The position numbers and the translations under genes were made by a program. Positions 11,403 to 21,476 of a stretch of 64,000 nucleotides of DNA are shown in pieces. This DNA comes from Nitrospirota bacterium (lineage in GTDB: Bacteria > Nitrospirota > Thermodesulfovibrionia > Thermodesulfovibrionales > JdFR-85): the NCBI GenBank assembly GCA_015492645.1, contig WGER01000082.1, positions 61,155-125,154 on the forward strand, in the 5' to 3' direction. Within the stretch, counting starts at the first letter, position 1; each line of letters opens with the position of its first letter. Below the pieces are notes generated by a model. That model saw only the letters and a list, made by a program, of their open reading frames with translations, did not search any database and had not been told where the DNA came from.

Positions 11403-12172
11403 AGGCGACAGTGGTGATACCGGCCAGGTTTGCCTCTGAGAGGCTTCCGGGAAAGGTGATAAGACCGATCCTCGGAAGACCGATGATCCAGTATGTCTAT
11501 GAGGGTTGCAGGGGGGCCTCACTTGTGGATGAGGTGGTGGTGGCCACAGACAGTGAGGAGGTGATAGAGGTGGTCGAGTCCTTTGGCGGGACCGCCATAC
11601 TCACCTCACCTGAGCATCCCTCAGGCACAGACAGGGTGGCAGAGGTAGTGACAGACAGACCATCCGACATAGTGGTAAACGTCCAGGGGGATGAGCCGAT
11701 GATAAGGCCCGAGATGGTGGATGAGGTGGTAAGGGTCCTCCTTGAAGAGCCATCGGCTGATATAGGGACCCTTGTGAAACAGACAGAGGATCCCGGAGAG
11801 GTCTTCAGTCCAGATGTGGTGAAGGTGGTCTTTGATGATAGGGGCTTTGCCCTTTACTTCTCAAGGTCACCTATCCCCTACTACAGGGATGAGGTGGTGT
11901 CTAAGAGGGATGAAAGGGGGGTCCTCTACACCCCGCCTTCTCGCCTGAGGGTCTACAAGCATATAGGGATTTACAGTTATAGAAAGGAGAGTCTTCTGAG
12001 GTTTGTTGCCCTGAAGCAGGGATGGCTTGAGAGGGCTGAGAGACTGGAACAGTTGAGGGCACTGCAGAATGGTATGAGGATAAAGGTAAGGGAGACGCCT
12101 TATGAAACGATAGGTGTGGATACAGAGGAGGACCTCAGACGTGTAGAGGAGTTCATGAGAGGAGGCCCTTGA
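11399..12172 (+). CDS. kdsB: 3-deoxy-manno-octulosonate cytidylyltransferase
   Basis: VIPARFASERLPGKVI; VQGDEPMI; HIGIYSYRKESLLRF. Confidence 0.97.
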   Translation: MKATVVIPARFASERLPGKVIRPILGRPMIQYVYEGCRGASLVDEVVVATDSEEVIEVVESFGGTAILTSPEHPSGTDRVAEVVTDRPSDIVVNVQGDEPMIRPEMVDEVVRVLLEEPSADIGTLVKQTEDPGEVFSPDVVKVVFDDRGFALYFSRSPIPYYRDEVVSKRDERGVLYTPPSRLRVYKHIGIYSYRKESLLRFVALKQGWLERAERLEQLRALQNGMRIKVRETPYETIGVDTEEDLRRVEEFMRGGP

Positions 12173-13256
12173 GGATCCGGCCGCCTATGGGGGTGTGTTT
12201 CCTGAGGGCACCTTCCGGGCAGACCTCAATACAGCAGCAGCACCTGATACACCTGTCGTAGTCAAATTTCACCGCATCTGTGTCCTTCCTGATAGCCTTT
12301 GCTGAACAGATACTCCAGCACTTGCCGCATTGCCTGCAGAGTTCAGGTCTCACCACTGGTCTCTCAACCAGGTAGCGTCTCATGTAGGGATGGAGTATCT
12401 CAGGCCCAAAGAGGAGGGGCCCGATCTCAGGTAACCTGAACCCCCTTAATGGCTTACAATCTCCAGATATCTTCACTGTATCCGGTCTGTATCCCCGCTG
12501 GATTGCGACCCTGTTTGTTAGTAACCTCTCAGGCTCTATCTGGAGTAAACGGCAGACTGCTATATCCATAGCCACCATGTCCGTACTTACAAGGAGGAGT
12601 CCAAGTTCAACCGGGCTTCCACCCTTGCCAGGTCCATCCCCCTCCAGTGCAAGGATACCATCCATAATGTTCAGCACCGGTGCGACCTTCCTTGCTATCA
12701 GGTACAGCAGTTCAGCAAACCTGAGTCTGTCCACACCTGTCCTGAGGTGCCACTCTGACTTCCTGATTCCAACCACTGTGCCGAAGAGGTTCTTTACAGC
12801 CAGTGTCAGGAGCATCTGGCTGTGGGTCTTGAGTTTGGGCATGTTCACCACATGGTCCGCCTCAATCACCTCCTTCGAGATCTCAACCTCTCCAAAGGGC
12901 TCTCCCACCTCTACCCTTACTGATTCTCTCAGTTCTGAAAACTCCACAGGTAGGCCCTCCATCTCCTCTAAGTATCCCCCTTCCCTCAGGACCCTCCTGA
13001 ACCCCTTCAGGGGCGGGCTATCTGAGATCGTCACCCGTGCCCCCAACTCCAGGAGGTATTCAGCAACCACCCTCACAACCAGTGGATGGGTGGTCACCGC
13101 CCTGTCAGGTGGCGCTGGGGAGAGGAGGTTGGGTTTGAGGATGACCCTGTCGCCCCTGCTTATCCCTTCACCTATGGTCTCCTGCAGGAGTGGTAGAAGG
13201 GTCTCCCTCAGGACCCTGTACTCATATCTCGCTCTTGTCACAAATACATCTGGCAT
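12153..13256 (-). CDS. DUF362 protein with C-terminal 2x[4Fe-4S] ferredoxin domain
   Basis: DRVILKPNLLSPAPPDRAVTTHP; NMPKLKTHSQMLLTLAVKNLFG; CRQCGKCWSIC and CIRCCCCIEVCP. Confidence 0.9.
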   Translation of the reverse strand: MPDVFVTRARYEYRVLRETLLPLLQETIGEGISRGDRVILKPNLLSPAPPDRAVTTHPLVVRVVAEYLLELGARVTISDSPPLKGFRRVLREGGYLEEMEGLPVEFSELRESVRVEVGEPFGEVEISKEVIEADHVVNMPKLKTHSQMLLTLAVKNLFGTVVGIRKSEWHLRTGVDRLRFAELLYLIARKVAPVLNIMDGILALEGDGPGKGGSPVELGLLLVSTDMVAMDIAVCRLLQIEPERLLTNRVAIQRGYRPDTVKISGDCKPLRGFRLPEIGPLLFGPEILHPYMRRYLVERPVVRPELCRQCGKCWSICSAKAIRKDTDAVKFDYDRCIRCCCCIEVCPEGALRKHTPIGGRILKGLLS

Positions 13257-13441
13257 CCTTCAGTCCTTTACCTTTGATTTTATCAGATCATTAGCCCGAG
13301 ATTGCTTGATCCTCCAGAAATTGTTGATTGACTTTCGGTCAAAACTGTGGTAAGTGTTAGGCTTCCCTTAAAATCTCCTGTCATAGTCTTGTTAAAAGTC
13401 AATGGGCAACACGAGATCTTACGTTTTTTATAAAATAAAGC

Positions 13442-14761
13442 ATGCAGTTTCTGGACAGGATAAAGAGGTTTATGAGTCAGGACATCTGGCGTAAGGACGT
13501 GGAGAGAAGCCCCTTTCTGTCACCCTTCATAAAGGTCCTCCGGTTTATCTATGTGGTCGTAAGGGAGTTTTACAGGGGTGAACTGAATCTGAGGGCGATG
13601 AGCCTGGTATACACCACACTCCTTTCAATAGTGCCTCTACTTGCGGTCAGTTTCTCGGTACTGAAGGCCTTTGGTGTGCATAATCAACTGGAGCCCTTTC
13701 TGTACAGGTTCTTTGAGCCGCTTGGACCAAGGGCAGAGGAGACGGTCCAGAGGATTCTGGGATTTGTGGAGAATGTAAAGGCAGGAATACTCGGCTCAGC
13801 AGGTCTCGCCCTTCTGATCTATACCGTCATCTCTCTGATAAAGAAGATTGAGGATACCTTCAACCAGATATGGCGTGTGAAGAGCCCAAGGAGTTTCGCC
13901 AGGAGGTTCAGTGACTACATGAGTGTGTTGTTGATCGGCCCTGTACTCGTCTTTTCGTCACTCGGCCTTACCGCCTCCCTGATGAGCACGAGGTTTGTAC
14001 AGAAACTCACCTCAATAGAGCCCTTTGGCACCTTCATCACCTATCTCGGTAAGGGTGTGCCCTACATACTGATCTGTGCCGCCTTCACCTTTGTTTATAT
14101 ATTCGTGCCTAACACAAAGGTAAAATGGTCAGCAGCACTGGCAGGTGGGGTCTTTGGCGGAATCCTCTGGGAAACAATGGGCTGGGCCTTTGCATCCTTT
14201 GTGGTTACCTCCACAAAGTATGCTGCCATATACTCAGGTTTTGCCATCCTGATACTCTTCTTCATCTGGCTCTATCTGAGTTGGCTTATTGTTTTAACAG
14301 GTGCAACCGTCTCATATTACTTCCAATATCCGCAGATGATAAATGTGAGGCCTGAGACACTTACGATGAGCAATAGTTTCAGGGAGAAACTCGGCCTCAC
14401 AATCATGTATCTGATAGGCAAAAGCCACTACAGAGGTACTCATCCCTGGAGTGTGGAGACCCTGGCCCAGCATCTCGAACTCCCTCTCGAACCTGTAAGT
14501 GAGACCGTGGCTCATCTGAGGAGGAATGGCTTTGTTGTGGAGACCATTGATGATCCTCCAGGTTATCTGCCTGCCAGGGCAATTGACCAGATAGGGCTTG
14601 GAGAACTCCTGAAGGCAATAAGAGGAGGACCGGACAGGGAAGAGATACTGAAGGTATCCTCTCCTGTGGAGGAGATTTTTCGGAAGGTTGATGAAGCAAT
14701 GGAGGAGACCCTCAGGGATACCACACTGAAGGATGTAATAGTGGACAGAGATGGTGTATAA
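13442..14761 (+). CDS. YihY/BrkB family membrane protein with C-terminal winged-helix region
   Basis: Multi-TM protein with YTTLLSIVPLLAVSFSVLKAFG and IYSGFAILILFFIWLYLSWLIVLTGA. Confidence 0.9.
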   Translation: MQFLDRIKRFMSQDIWRKDVERSPFLSPFIKVLRFIYVVVREFYRGELNLRAMSLVYTTLLSIVPLLAVSFSVLKAFGVHNQLEPFLYRFFEPLGPRAEETVQRILGFVENVKAGILGSAGLALLIYTVISLIKKIEDTFNQIWRVKSPRSFARRFSDYMSVLLIGPVLVFSSLGLTASLMSTRFVQKLTSIEPFGTFITYLGKGVPYILICAAFTFVYIFVPNTKVKWSAALAGGVFGGILWETMGWAFASFVVTSTKYAAIYSGFAILILFFIWLYLSWLIVLTGATVSYYFQYPQMINVRPETLTMSNSFREKLGLTIMYLIGKSHYRGTHPWSVETLAQHLELPLEPVSETVAHLRRNGFVVETIDDPPGYLPARAIDQIGLGELLKAIRGGPDREEILKVSSPVEEIFRKVDEAMEETLRDTTLKDVIVDRDGV

Positions 14762-14772
14762 TTGATAATGAA

Positions 14773-15015
14773 ATGATAGCACGATTTGCATTGGTCTTCT
14801 TTCTTTTTTCCTTCACCTACATGATAAATCTACCCTTCGGGATACTGAGGGCCAAGAGCAGAAGGTACTCCCTGAGGTGGTTCCTCTTCATTCATGCCCC
14901 TATACCTCTTGTGTATCTCTTGAGGGTTATCTCAGGACTTGACTATCACTATATCCCCGTTCTCGTACTGGCGGCTGTGCTTGGCCAGTTAATGGGGGGA
15001 AAGATACAGACCTGA
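14773..15015 (+). CDS. Small integral membrane protein
   Basis: 80 aa, about three hydrophobic segments, abuts next CDS. Confidence 0.6.
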   Translation: MIARFALVFFLFSFTYMINLPFGILRAKSRRYSLRWFLFIHAPIPLVYLLRVISGLDYHYIPVLVLAAVLGQLMGGKIQT

Positions 15016-16031
15016 TGCTCCAGGCGGTCCTTGTCAGTCCCGGTAGAATTGAACTGAAAGAGGTTCCTGAGCCAGAACCGGGTCCTGGCGAGGTGGTTAT
15101 AAGGGTCTCCTCTGCACTCAGTTGTGGCACAGACCTCAAGGCATACCTGAGGGGACATCACCTTATCCCGATGCCAGGACCTTTCGGCCATGAGTACAGC
15201 GGAACCGTAGCCAAGGTTGGTCCCGGAGTGAATGGATTCAGAGAGGGGGACCCTGTAATGGGTGTTCATACCGCACCATGCAATCAATGTAAGTACTGCA
15301 GGAAGGGCCTCTTCAACCTCTGTGAGAGCCTGATGAGAGAGATGGTGCTGGGCAGTTATGCTGAATATCTGCTCCTTAAGGCCCCTGTGGTCAGGCAGAA
15401 CCTGTTCATCAAGCCCTCAGGAGTGCCCTTCACAGAGGCAGGTCTGCTGGAACCTCTTTCCTGTGTTGTCCATCCCTATCAGAAGATTCAATTCCAGGGC
15501 ATAGAGAATGCCCTTGTCCTTGGGGCCGGCCCAATAGGTCTCCTACATCTCTTATTTCTCAGGTCAAGAGGGATCGAGGTGGTCGTGTTTGATAAAAACA
15601 CCCTGAGGCTCAGTCATGCCACAGAGTTAGGTGCAAGGGCCTCTCTGAGACCCAATGAGGCACAGGATGCAATCGAGGAGTATACTGATGGAATGGGGTT
15701 CGATCTCGTGGTTGAGTGTACAGGTAACCCAGAGGTCTGGCAGAGTGCTGTAGAGTACTGCAGGAAGGGAGGAATGGTGGTCCTCTTTGGTGGGTGTAAG
15801 GCAGGCACCACGGTCACCTATAGAACAGAGAGACTGCACTACGATGAAATCACCCTGATGGGCTCATTCCATTTTACCCCTCAGGATGTAAGAGTAGCAG
15901 TGGATCTGATCTCACAGAGGTCTCTTCCACTCTCCAGTCTCATCACAGAGGTGTACCCACTCCGGCAGATACACAGGGTCTTTGAACTCCTCTCAGAGGG
16001 CAGAGGGATAAAGTACTCCTTAGAACCATGA
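15015..16031 (+). CDS. Zinc-dependent medium-chain dehydrogenase
   Basis: GHEYSGTVAKVG; CNQCKYCRKGLFNLC structural Zn site; VLGAGPIGLLHL. Confidence 0.9.
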   Translation: MLQAVLVSPGRIELKEVPEPEPGPGEVVIRVSSALSCGTDLKAYLRGHHLIPMPGPFGHEYSGTVAKVGPGVNGFREGDPVMGVHTAPCNQCKYCRKGLFNLCESLMREMVLGSYAEYLLLKAPVVRQNLFIKPSGVPFTEAGLLEPLSCVVHPYQKIQFQGIENALVLGAGPIGLLHLLFLRSRGIEVVVFDKNTLRLSHATELGARASLRPNEAQDAIEEYTDGMGFDLVVECTGNPEVWQSAVEYCRKGGMVVLFGGCKAGTTVTYRTERLHYDEITLMGSFHFTPQDVRVAVDLISQRSLPLSSLITEVYPLRQIHRVFELLSEGRGIKYSLEP

Positions 16032-17050
16032 AGGTTGCAAGGCTCTACAGGTACAGGGATATAAGGATAGAGGACGAACCGGTACCAGAGATCTCTGACA
16101 ACGAGGTCCTTGTGAAGACAGGGGCCTGTGGCATCTGTACAGGCGATGTGATGCCCTGGTACATAGAAAAGAAGGCCCCTCTCGTACTTGGACATGAACC
16201 GGCAGGCACGATCGTGAAGAAGGGAAAGAATGTGAAGGGAGTGAAGGAGGGTGACAGGGTCTTTATTCATCATCATGCCCCCTGTATGGGATGTTTATAT
16301 TGCAAGAGGGGCGATTATGTGCAGTGTGAGACCTGGAGAAGGTCCCGTATCATCCCTGGTGGTCTGTCTGAGTATATAAGAGTGCCTGAGGTGAACCTCC
16401 GTACTGATACACTCCTTCTGCCTGACGATATGGAGTTTGAAGTTGCAACACTCGTGGAACCCACTGCCTGCGTGGTCAAGTCCCTCAGGAGGGCCTCAGT
16501 AAAGGAGGGAGACACTATTCTTGTTATAGGGCTTGGTATTATGGGGATCCTTCATGTACTCCTTGCTAAGAATCTTGGAGTAAAGACAGTAATAGGGGCA
16601 GACATGGTCCATTTCAGGTTAAAAAAGGCACTTGAACTTGGTGCTGACCATGTAATAGATGTGAGAGAGGCACCTCTGAAAGAGGCGGTCATGCAGATGA
16701 CTTCCAGTAAAGGGGCAGAGGTGGTCATTGTAGGGCCTGGGAGTGTGGAGGCCATAGAGTCCGCTCTTGAGGTGGTGAGTAGAGGGGGGACTGTGGTGAT
16801 CTTCACACCCACCCCTGAAGGTGAAACACTCTCTCTTGACCCCAATAGCCTCTACTTCAGAGATATAACACTTACCACTTCCTATTCCTGTGGTCCCGAG
16901 GATACCAGAGAGGCCCTCCAGATTCTATCCTCTGGTGCATTTGACCCGAAGGTGTTGATTACCCACCGATTCAGTCTCAAGGATGTCTCTAAGGCCTACG
17001 ATCTGGTGGCCTCCAGGGGTGAATGTCTCAAGGTGGTGGTGGTCTTCTGA
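16028..17050 (+). CDS. Zinc-dependent medium-chain dehydrogenase (tandem paralogue)
   Basis: GHEPAGTIVKKG; CMGCLYCKRGDYVQC; VIGLGIMGILHV. Confidence 0.9.
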   Translation: MKVARLYRYRDIRIEDEPVPEISDNEVLVKTGACGICTGDVMPWYIEKKAPLVLGHEPAGTIVKKGKNVKGVKEGDRVFIHHHAPCMGCLYCKRGDYVQCETWRRSRIIPGGLSEYIRVPEVNLRTDTLLLPDDMEFEVATLVEPTACVVKSLRRASVKEGDTILVIGLGIMGILHVLLAKNLGVKTVIGADMVHFRLKKALELGADHVIDVREAPLKEAVMQMTSSKGAEVVIVGPGSVEAIESALEVVSRGGTVVIFTPTPEGETLSLDPNSLYFRDITLTTSYSCGPEDTREALQILSSGAFDPKVLITHRFSLKDVSKAYDLVASRGECLKVVVVF

Positions 17051-17057
17051 GGGGAAG

Positions 17058-17435
17058 TCAGGTTACTGCCCGGATCTCGATCCTTCTGGCATCCTTGTAC
17101 TCCCTCAGCCTTTCAGCCCCTGAGTGGATCCTGCCAATCAGATTCACCTCACTGGCTGGCACAGGCTTATCACCGCTGCTCAGGGGAGTAGGGCCAAAGA
17201 ATATGGCGATTGCCCTGCCCGGTGGCCAGTAACCTATATCACCCACATCCACATTGGTGGTTGCCGTCCTGTCCGGGGGAAGCCTCAGGTTTATCTCAAA
17301 GTAGAACTCATCACCCCACACATTGAATTCTGATTCGATCGGTAACAGTTCTGCCACCGCCTTTGCAGTGGGGGTATCATAGAGTTCGCCCCTCAGGACC
17401 AGATCACCTATTCTTATCTCTACAGGTGTGGGCAT
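17058..17435 (-). CDS. Cyclophilin-like fold protein (TM1367/COG2164-like)
   Basis: MPTPVEIRIGDLVLRGELYDTPTAKAVAELLPIES...WGDEFYFEI...VDVGDIGYWPPGRAIAIFFGPTP; start chosen at MPTPVE (ORF track 17537). Confidence 0.75.
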   Translation of the reverse strand: MPTPVEIRIGDLVLRGELYDTPTAKAVAELLPIESEFNVWGDEFYFEINLRLPPDRTATTNVDVGDIGYWPPGRAIAIFFGPTPLSSGDKPVPASEVNLIGRIHSGAERLREYKDARRIEIRAVT

Positions 17436-17445
17436 AGTTTTTAAT

Positions 17446-17451
17446 ATTATA
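17446..17451 (-). promoter_or_regulatory. -10 box TATAAT, 10 nt before start of cyclophilin-like gene
   Basis: cctgtcgtgTATAATattaaaaactATG. Confidence 0.55.
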
Positions 17452-17687
17452 CACGACAGGAGTTCTCTTAGTGTTGTTATCCCTGAATTACCAATAAGAA
17501 ATGGATTTTTAAGGCAGGGTTCTCTGCCGCTTACCATGGTTTTGACTGGAAGCCAATCGCCGCTTCTGATACAGGCACGGTTCTTGCTTTAAATTACGAG
17601 TTTAGGAATTTTAATGATACTAATTTTTGTTATAATAGTTAATGTCTAAAAAAAATATACACCTTGTGTGTGAAATAACTCAGAGGT

Positions 17688-19208
17688 ATGAGTGAAATGA
17701 CACAGAAGAGCCTTCTGGAAGGTAATGAGAGGCTTATCTTCGAGGCCCTTCCGACAGGCGTCTTCATTGTGGATGAGCAGAAGAGGGTTGTGGATATAAA
17801 TACACTTGCCCTTGACATTCTCAAGTATGTGAAGAGGGAGATTTTAGGAAGGGTCTGTCATGAATTCATATGTCCAAAAAAGGAGGGGGCCTGTCCTATA
17901 TTTGATAAAGGTGAGGAGGTGTACAACCTGGAGACAGTGATTATAAGGAAAGACGGGAAAAGGATACCTGTGTTGAAGAGTTGTCAGAAGGTGGAACTGG
18001 AGGGCAGGACTTATATCATTGAGGGATTTGTGGACATCTCAGAGAGAAAAAGGATAGAGGAGGAGAACCTGAAACTTCAGGAGCAGTTATTTCATTCCCA
18101 GAAGATGGAGGCGGTGGGCACCCTGGCAAGTGGGGTCGCCCATGAGTTCAAGAACATTCTTACCCCTATCTCTGGGTATGCAGAGTTCCTTGAGGAGATG
18201 GTGGAGGACCCTGAAGGAAAGATGTACTTGGATATAATCAAAGGGGCCGCAGAGAGGGGTGCCGAGATAGCGAATAAGATGCTCGGGTTTTCGAGAAAGA
18301 CACCCGTAGATCTGAGAAAGTTTAACTTCCGGTCTCTCATGGGTAATTTTGTAGGTCTCCTGAAGACAACTATCCCGAAGAACATAAGGCTCGATTTTCA
18401 TTACAGGACCAGGGTGAGAACAATATTTGGAGACCCCAGACTGATTGAGCAGGCCCTCATGAATATTGTAATAAATGCCTGTGAGGCGATGGCCGATGGT
18501 GGAGTGCTATCAATAGTGGTCGAAGATGTGGACAGACCCGCCTCATGTAAGTTCAGACAACTGGAACGATTTGTGAAGGTGGGCATCAGTGATACAGGCC
18601 ACGGGATGGATGAGGCAACAAAGGTAAAGATATTTGATCCATTCTTTACTACAAAACAAAGTGGTTCTGGACTGGGTTTGTACACCACCTATAACATAAT
18701 AGACAGACATGGTGGATGTATAACCGTCTACAGTGAAAAGGGAGTGGGGACAACCTTCAACATATACCTGCCTGTTTTAAAGAAGAAAGAGAAAAAGAGA
18801 AGAGAAGTCAAAGAACCTGTAGAGAGTGATGGGATAGGCAGACCCCTCGTGTTTGTGGTCGAAGACGAAAAGGAGATAAGAGATATGATAAGGATAACCC
18901 TTAGGAGGAGGGGCTTTGATGTGGTGGATGCCTCAAACCTGACAGAGGCGATGAAACTGTATGAGAGGATAAAAGACGAGATCGGCCTTGTCATTCTTGA
19001 TGTGGTACTTCCTGATGGTATGGGTACTGCACTGCTGAACCAGATCAGAAAGGAGAAGGGAGAGACACTCAGGGTGATCGTCGTATCTGGTTATCCAAAG
19101 GAGTTTAGCGAGATAAGAAAGATAATGAAATATGGAAGGATTGAGTACCTGCCCAAACCTTTTAAACCACAGACCCTTCTGAATATGGTCCTGTTGGGCC
19201 CAATGTGA
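17688..19208 (+). CDS. PAS-sensor hybrid histidine kinase with C-terminal receiver domain
   Basis: PAS with C..FICPKKEGACPI; HisKA VAHEFKNILTPISGYAEF; HATPase GSGLGLYTTYNIIDRHGG; receiver VFVVEDEKEIRDMIR..LVILDVVLPDG. Confidence 0.93.
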   Translation: MSEMTQKSLLEGNERLIFEALPTGVFIVDEQKRVVDINTLALDILKYVKREILGRVCHEFICPKKEGACPIFDKGEEVYNLETVIIRKDGKRIPVLKSCQKVELEGRTYIIEGFVDISERKRIEEENLKLQEQLFHSQKMEAVGTLASGVAHEFKNILTPISGYAEFLEEMVEDPEGKMYLDIIKGAAERGAEIANKMLGFSRKTPVDLRKFNFRSLMGNFVGLLKTTIPKNIRLDFHYRTRVRTIFGDPRLIEQALMNIVINACEAMADGGVLSIVVEDVDRPASCKFRQLERFVKVGISDTGHGMDEATKVKIFDPFFTTKQSGSGLGLYTTYNIIDRHGGCITVYSEKGVGTTFNIYLPVLKKKEKKRREVKEPVESDGIGRPLVFVVEDEKEIRDMIRITLRRRGFDVVDASNLTEAMKLYERIKDEIGLVILDVVLPDGMGTALLNQIRKEKGETLRVIVVSGYPKEFSEIRKIMKYGRIEYLPKPFKPQTLLNMVLLGPM

Positions 19209-19357
19209 GTATAATCTCTTTTTGAGGGCATGAGATATTCAGCATACACTATCACAGGGCAAGCCTCATGTTTAACCCAAATACAAATTTCGGGTGCGGG
19301 GGTTGAATTTGCTAAGAGAATACGGTTAATAGTGGCGAGGATTACCTCAAGTTATTC

Positions 19358-19650
19358 GACAGGACTGGTTCGGACACAAAGAGGCAAAAGGCGATAGGCG
19401 ATGGGCAATAGGCAGCACTGCCTGTCTCTTCAATCCCTTTTCATCCCATGGTTGACCCTTCTTACATTGGGCACGGCAGTATCGCTGAACTGAACTCTGA
19501 AGTCAGAGGATCTTCTGACCTCTGACTTCAGAGTTCTGATTTCTGTCTTTCGGCAGAGGGCACCCAGAAGAATCGTGGATTTTTCTGGGCAGGAACTCCC
19601 ACCACCTGTAATGTCTTTTTGACTAAAGCCAACGGCAATCTACGGAAAAG
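19358..19650. repeat. Interspersed intergenic element, copy at 19.4-19.65 kb (heptad block, arms, hairpins, terminal motif)
   Basis: Shares ctggttcggaca, ctttt-caccc/atccc...ttacattgggcac, the ...AATC-GTG-GATT... hairpin and the end motif TTTTGACTAAAGCCAACGGCAATCTACGG with other intergenic loci. Confidence 0.8.
19492..19536. repeat. 18-bp perfect inverted repeat (hairpin)
   Basis: GAACTCTGAAGTCAGAGG (19492-19509) / CCTCTGACTTCAGAGTTC (19519-19536), 9 nt loop. Confidence 0.9.
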
Positions 19651-19722
19651 TATGCCTCTTGATAGTTTTGAACAAAAAGGAAGATAATATTTAACAACCC
19701 TTTCTGGCTAACGGAGATGCTT

Positions 19723-19728
19723 TATAAT
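19723..19728 (+). promoter_or_regulatory. -10 box TATAAT, 8 nt before cstA ATG
   Basis: tgctttTATAATaaagagagATG. Confidence 0.5.
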
Positions 19729-19736
19729 AAAGAGAG

Positions 19737-21476
19737 ATGAATGTTACCCTGTTGCTGATAGGTGGTGTTGTCCTTTATGCCTTCCTGTACAGGTCCTATG
19801 GGAGGTATCTACAGAGGTCTGTAGTCGGCAGGCCCGAAAGGGATGTTCCCTCCAGGAGGCTTTACGACGGGGTGGACTTCGTACCTGCCAACCGATATGT
19901 CCTCTTCGGACACCACTTCGCCTCTGTTGCAGGTGCAGCCCCAATAGTGGGACCTGCTATAGCCCTGATATGGGGGTGGCTTCCCGCCCTTCTCTGGATA
20001 TGGGTTGGTAATATCTTCATCGGTGCGGTACACGATTATCTATCCCTGATGTCCTCAGTACGACATGACGGCCATTCAATCCAGTGGATTGCCGGCAGGA
20101 TAATAAGACGGAGGACAGGCTACGCCTTTGCCCTGTTCATCTTCTTTGTCCTTATACTGGTGGTAGCAGCCTTCTCAGCGGTCCTCGGAAACCTCTATAT
20201 CAAACAGCCGGCCGTTCCAACAGCCTATCTATTCAAGATAGGAGCCGCCCTGCTGCTCGGGATATTGCTCTACAGGTTAAGGGTTGACCTGAAGATAGCA
20301 ACACTGATAGGCATCACCCTGCTTCTGGCCTCAATCCTGCTGGGAAAACAACTGCCCATCAGGACCACCTACCACGTCTGGCTCATGGTATTTTTTGTGT
20401 ACATAATAGTGGCCTCATCAATACCCGTGAATATACTGCTCCAGCCAAGGGACTACCTGAATGCCTGGCTCCTTCTTGGTGGTCTCATCCTGGGAGGTCT
20501 GGCTGTACTGCTCTCCTTCCAGAGGGTTACCATCCCTGCCTTTACCGTCTTTTCAGCACCTGTCATCTCTGGCAAGCCAACACCGTTCTGGCCTGTTATA
20601 CCGTTGATCATAGCCTGTGGCTCACTGTCAGGTTTCCACTCCATAGTAGCCTCTGGAACCACCTCAAAGCAGATCTCACGGGAGGAAGATGGACTCTTCA
20701 TAGGTTATGGAGGCATGCTGACAGAGGGGTTCCTTTCAACCCTGGTTGTGGTAACAATAAGTGCCTATGGATTCAGCGTGATACCACCTGAGCAGGCAGT
20801 TCAGTTGAAGTCTTCTGTACAGGCCTTTGCTGGTGGTTATCTGGATGCTGTAAAAGGGGCGGGAGGTCCAATCGGCATCTTCTCAAAGGCCTATGGTGAG
20901 GTGACGAACAGGGTACTCCATCTTCCGAGGGAGATAATGGTGATAGTCGCCTCAATGTGGGTCGCCTCCTTTGCGATGACCACCCTGGATACCACGAACC
21001 GTCTTGCCAGATACACCTTCTCCGAACTGCTTGAGCCCCTGAGAAAGCCGATGCCTGAACTGTATAGGAGGCTCTCAAACCGCTGGATTTCATCCACAGT
21101 GCCTGCCTTTATAGGTATAGGCCTTGCCTGGACAGGTGCCTGGAATGTCCTCTGGCCTGCCTTTGGGGGAGCAAACCAGATGCTCGCATCAGTGGCCATG
21201 ATGACCGTGGCAGCATGGACAATAAGGGTCCAGAAGGCACGGGGCCTAAACATCCTCATACCGGCACTCTTTCTCTGGCTCACTGTCACCCTGGCCATGC
21301 TATGGTATCTCTTTGTGGCTGTACCGGAGTTCTATCTGAAGAATCCGATACAGGCCGTGGTCCTTGCTATAATGGCCCTGGTTATGGTCTTTCTCAATGT
21401 CTTACTCATCTATGACTTCTTCAGACCCACAGCCAGGACTGTGGAGGAGGGCCTGAGGGGTGGGGTGGTTAAATAA
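19737..21476 (+). CDS. cstA: Carbon starvation protein CstA family (peptide/pyruvate transporter family)
   Basis: YDGVDFVPANRYVLFGHHFASVAGAAPIVGPAIA; VGNIFIGAVHDYLSLMSSVRHDG; GFHSIVASGTTSKQI. Confidence 0.95.
   Translation: MNVTLLLIGGVVLYAFLYRSYGRYLQRSVVGRPERDVPSRRLYDGVDFVPANRYVLFGHHFASVAGAAPIVGPAIALIWGWLPALLWIWVGNIFIGAVHDYLSLMSSVRHDGHSIQWIAGRIIRRRTGYAFALFIFFVLILVVAAFSAVLGNLYIKQPAVPTAYLFKIGAALLLGILLYRLRVDLKIATLIGITLLLASILLGKQLPIRTTYHVWLMVFFVYIIVASSIPVNILLQPRDYLNAWLLLGGLILGGLAVLLSFQRVTIPAFTVFSAPVISGKPTPFWPVIPLIIACGSLSGFHSIVASGTTSKQISREEDGLFIGYGGMLTEGFLSTLVVVTISAYGFSVIPPEQAVQLKSSVQAFAGGYLDAVKGAGGPIGIFSKAYGEVTNRVLHLPREIMVIVASMWVASFAMTTLDTTNRLARYTFSELLEPLRKPMPELYRRLSNRWISSTVPAFIGIGLAWTGAWNVLWPAFGGANQMLASVAMMTVAAWTIRVQKARGLNILIPALFLWLTVTLAMLWYLFVAVPEFYLKNPIQAVVLAIMALVMVFLNVLLIYDFFRPTARTVEEGLRGGVVK

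Noticed and set aside
12577-13353. 258 aa + strand ORF
   Set aside because: Antisense to the well-supported DUF362 gene; Ser/Thr-rich translation typical of antisense frames, no motif.
13442-14761. Annotation as ribonuclease BN
   Set aside because: YihY/BrkB membrane proteins were historically misnamed RNase BN; the sequence supports only a membrane protein of that family.
19383-19422. Possible CRISPR array
   Set aside because: Repeat unit is 7 nt with no spacers; heptad tandem repeat, not CRISPR. No cas genes in the window.
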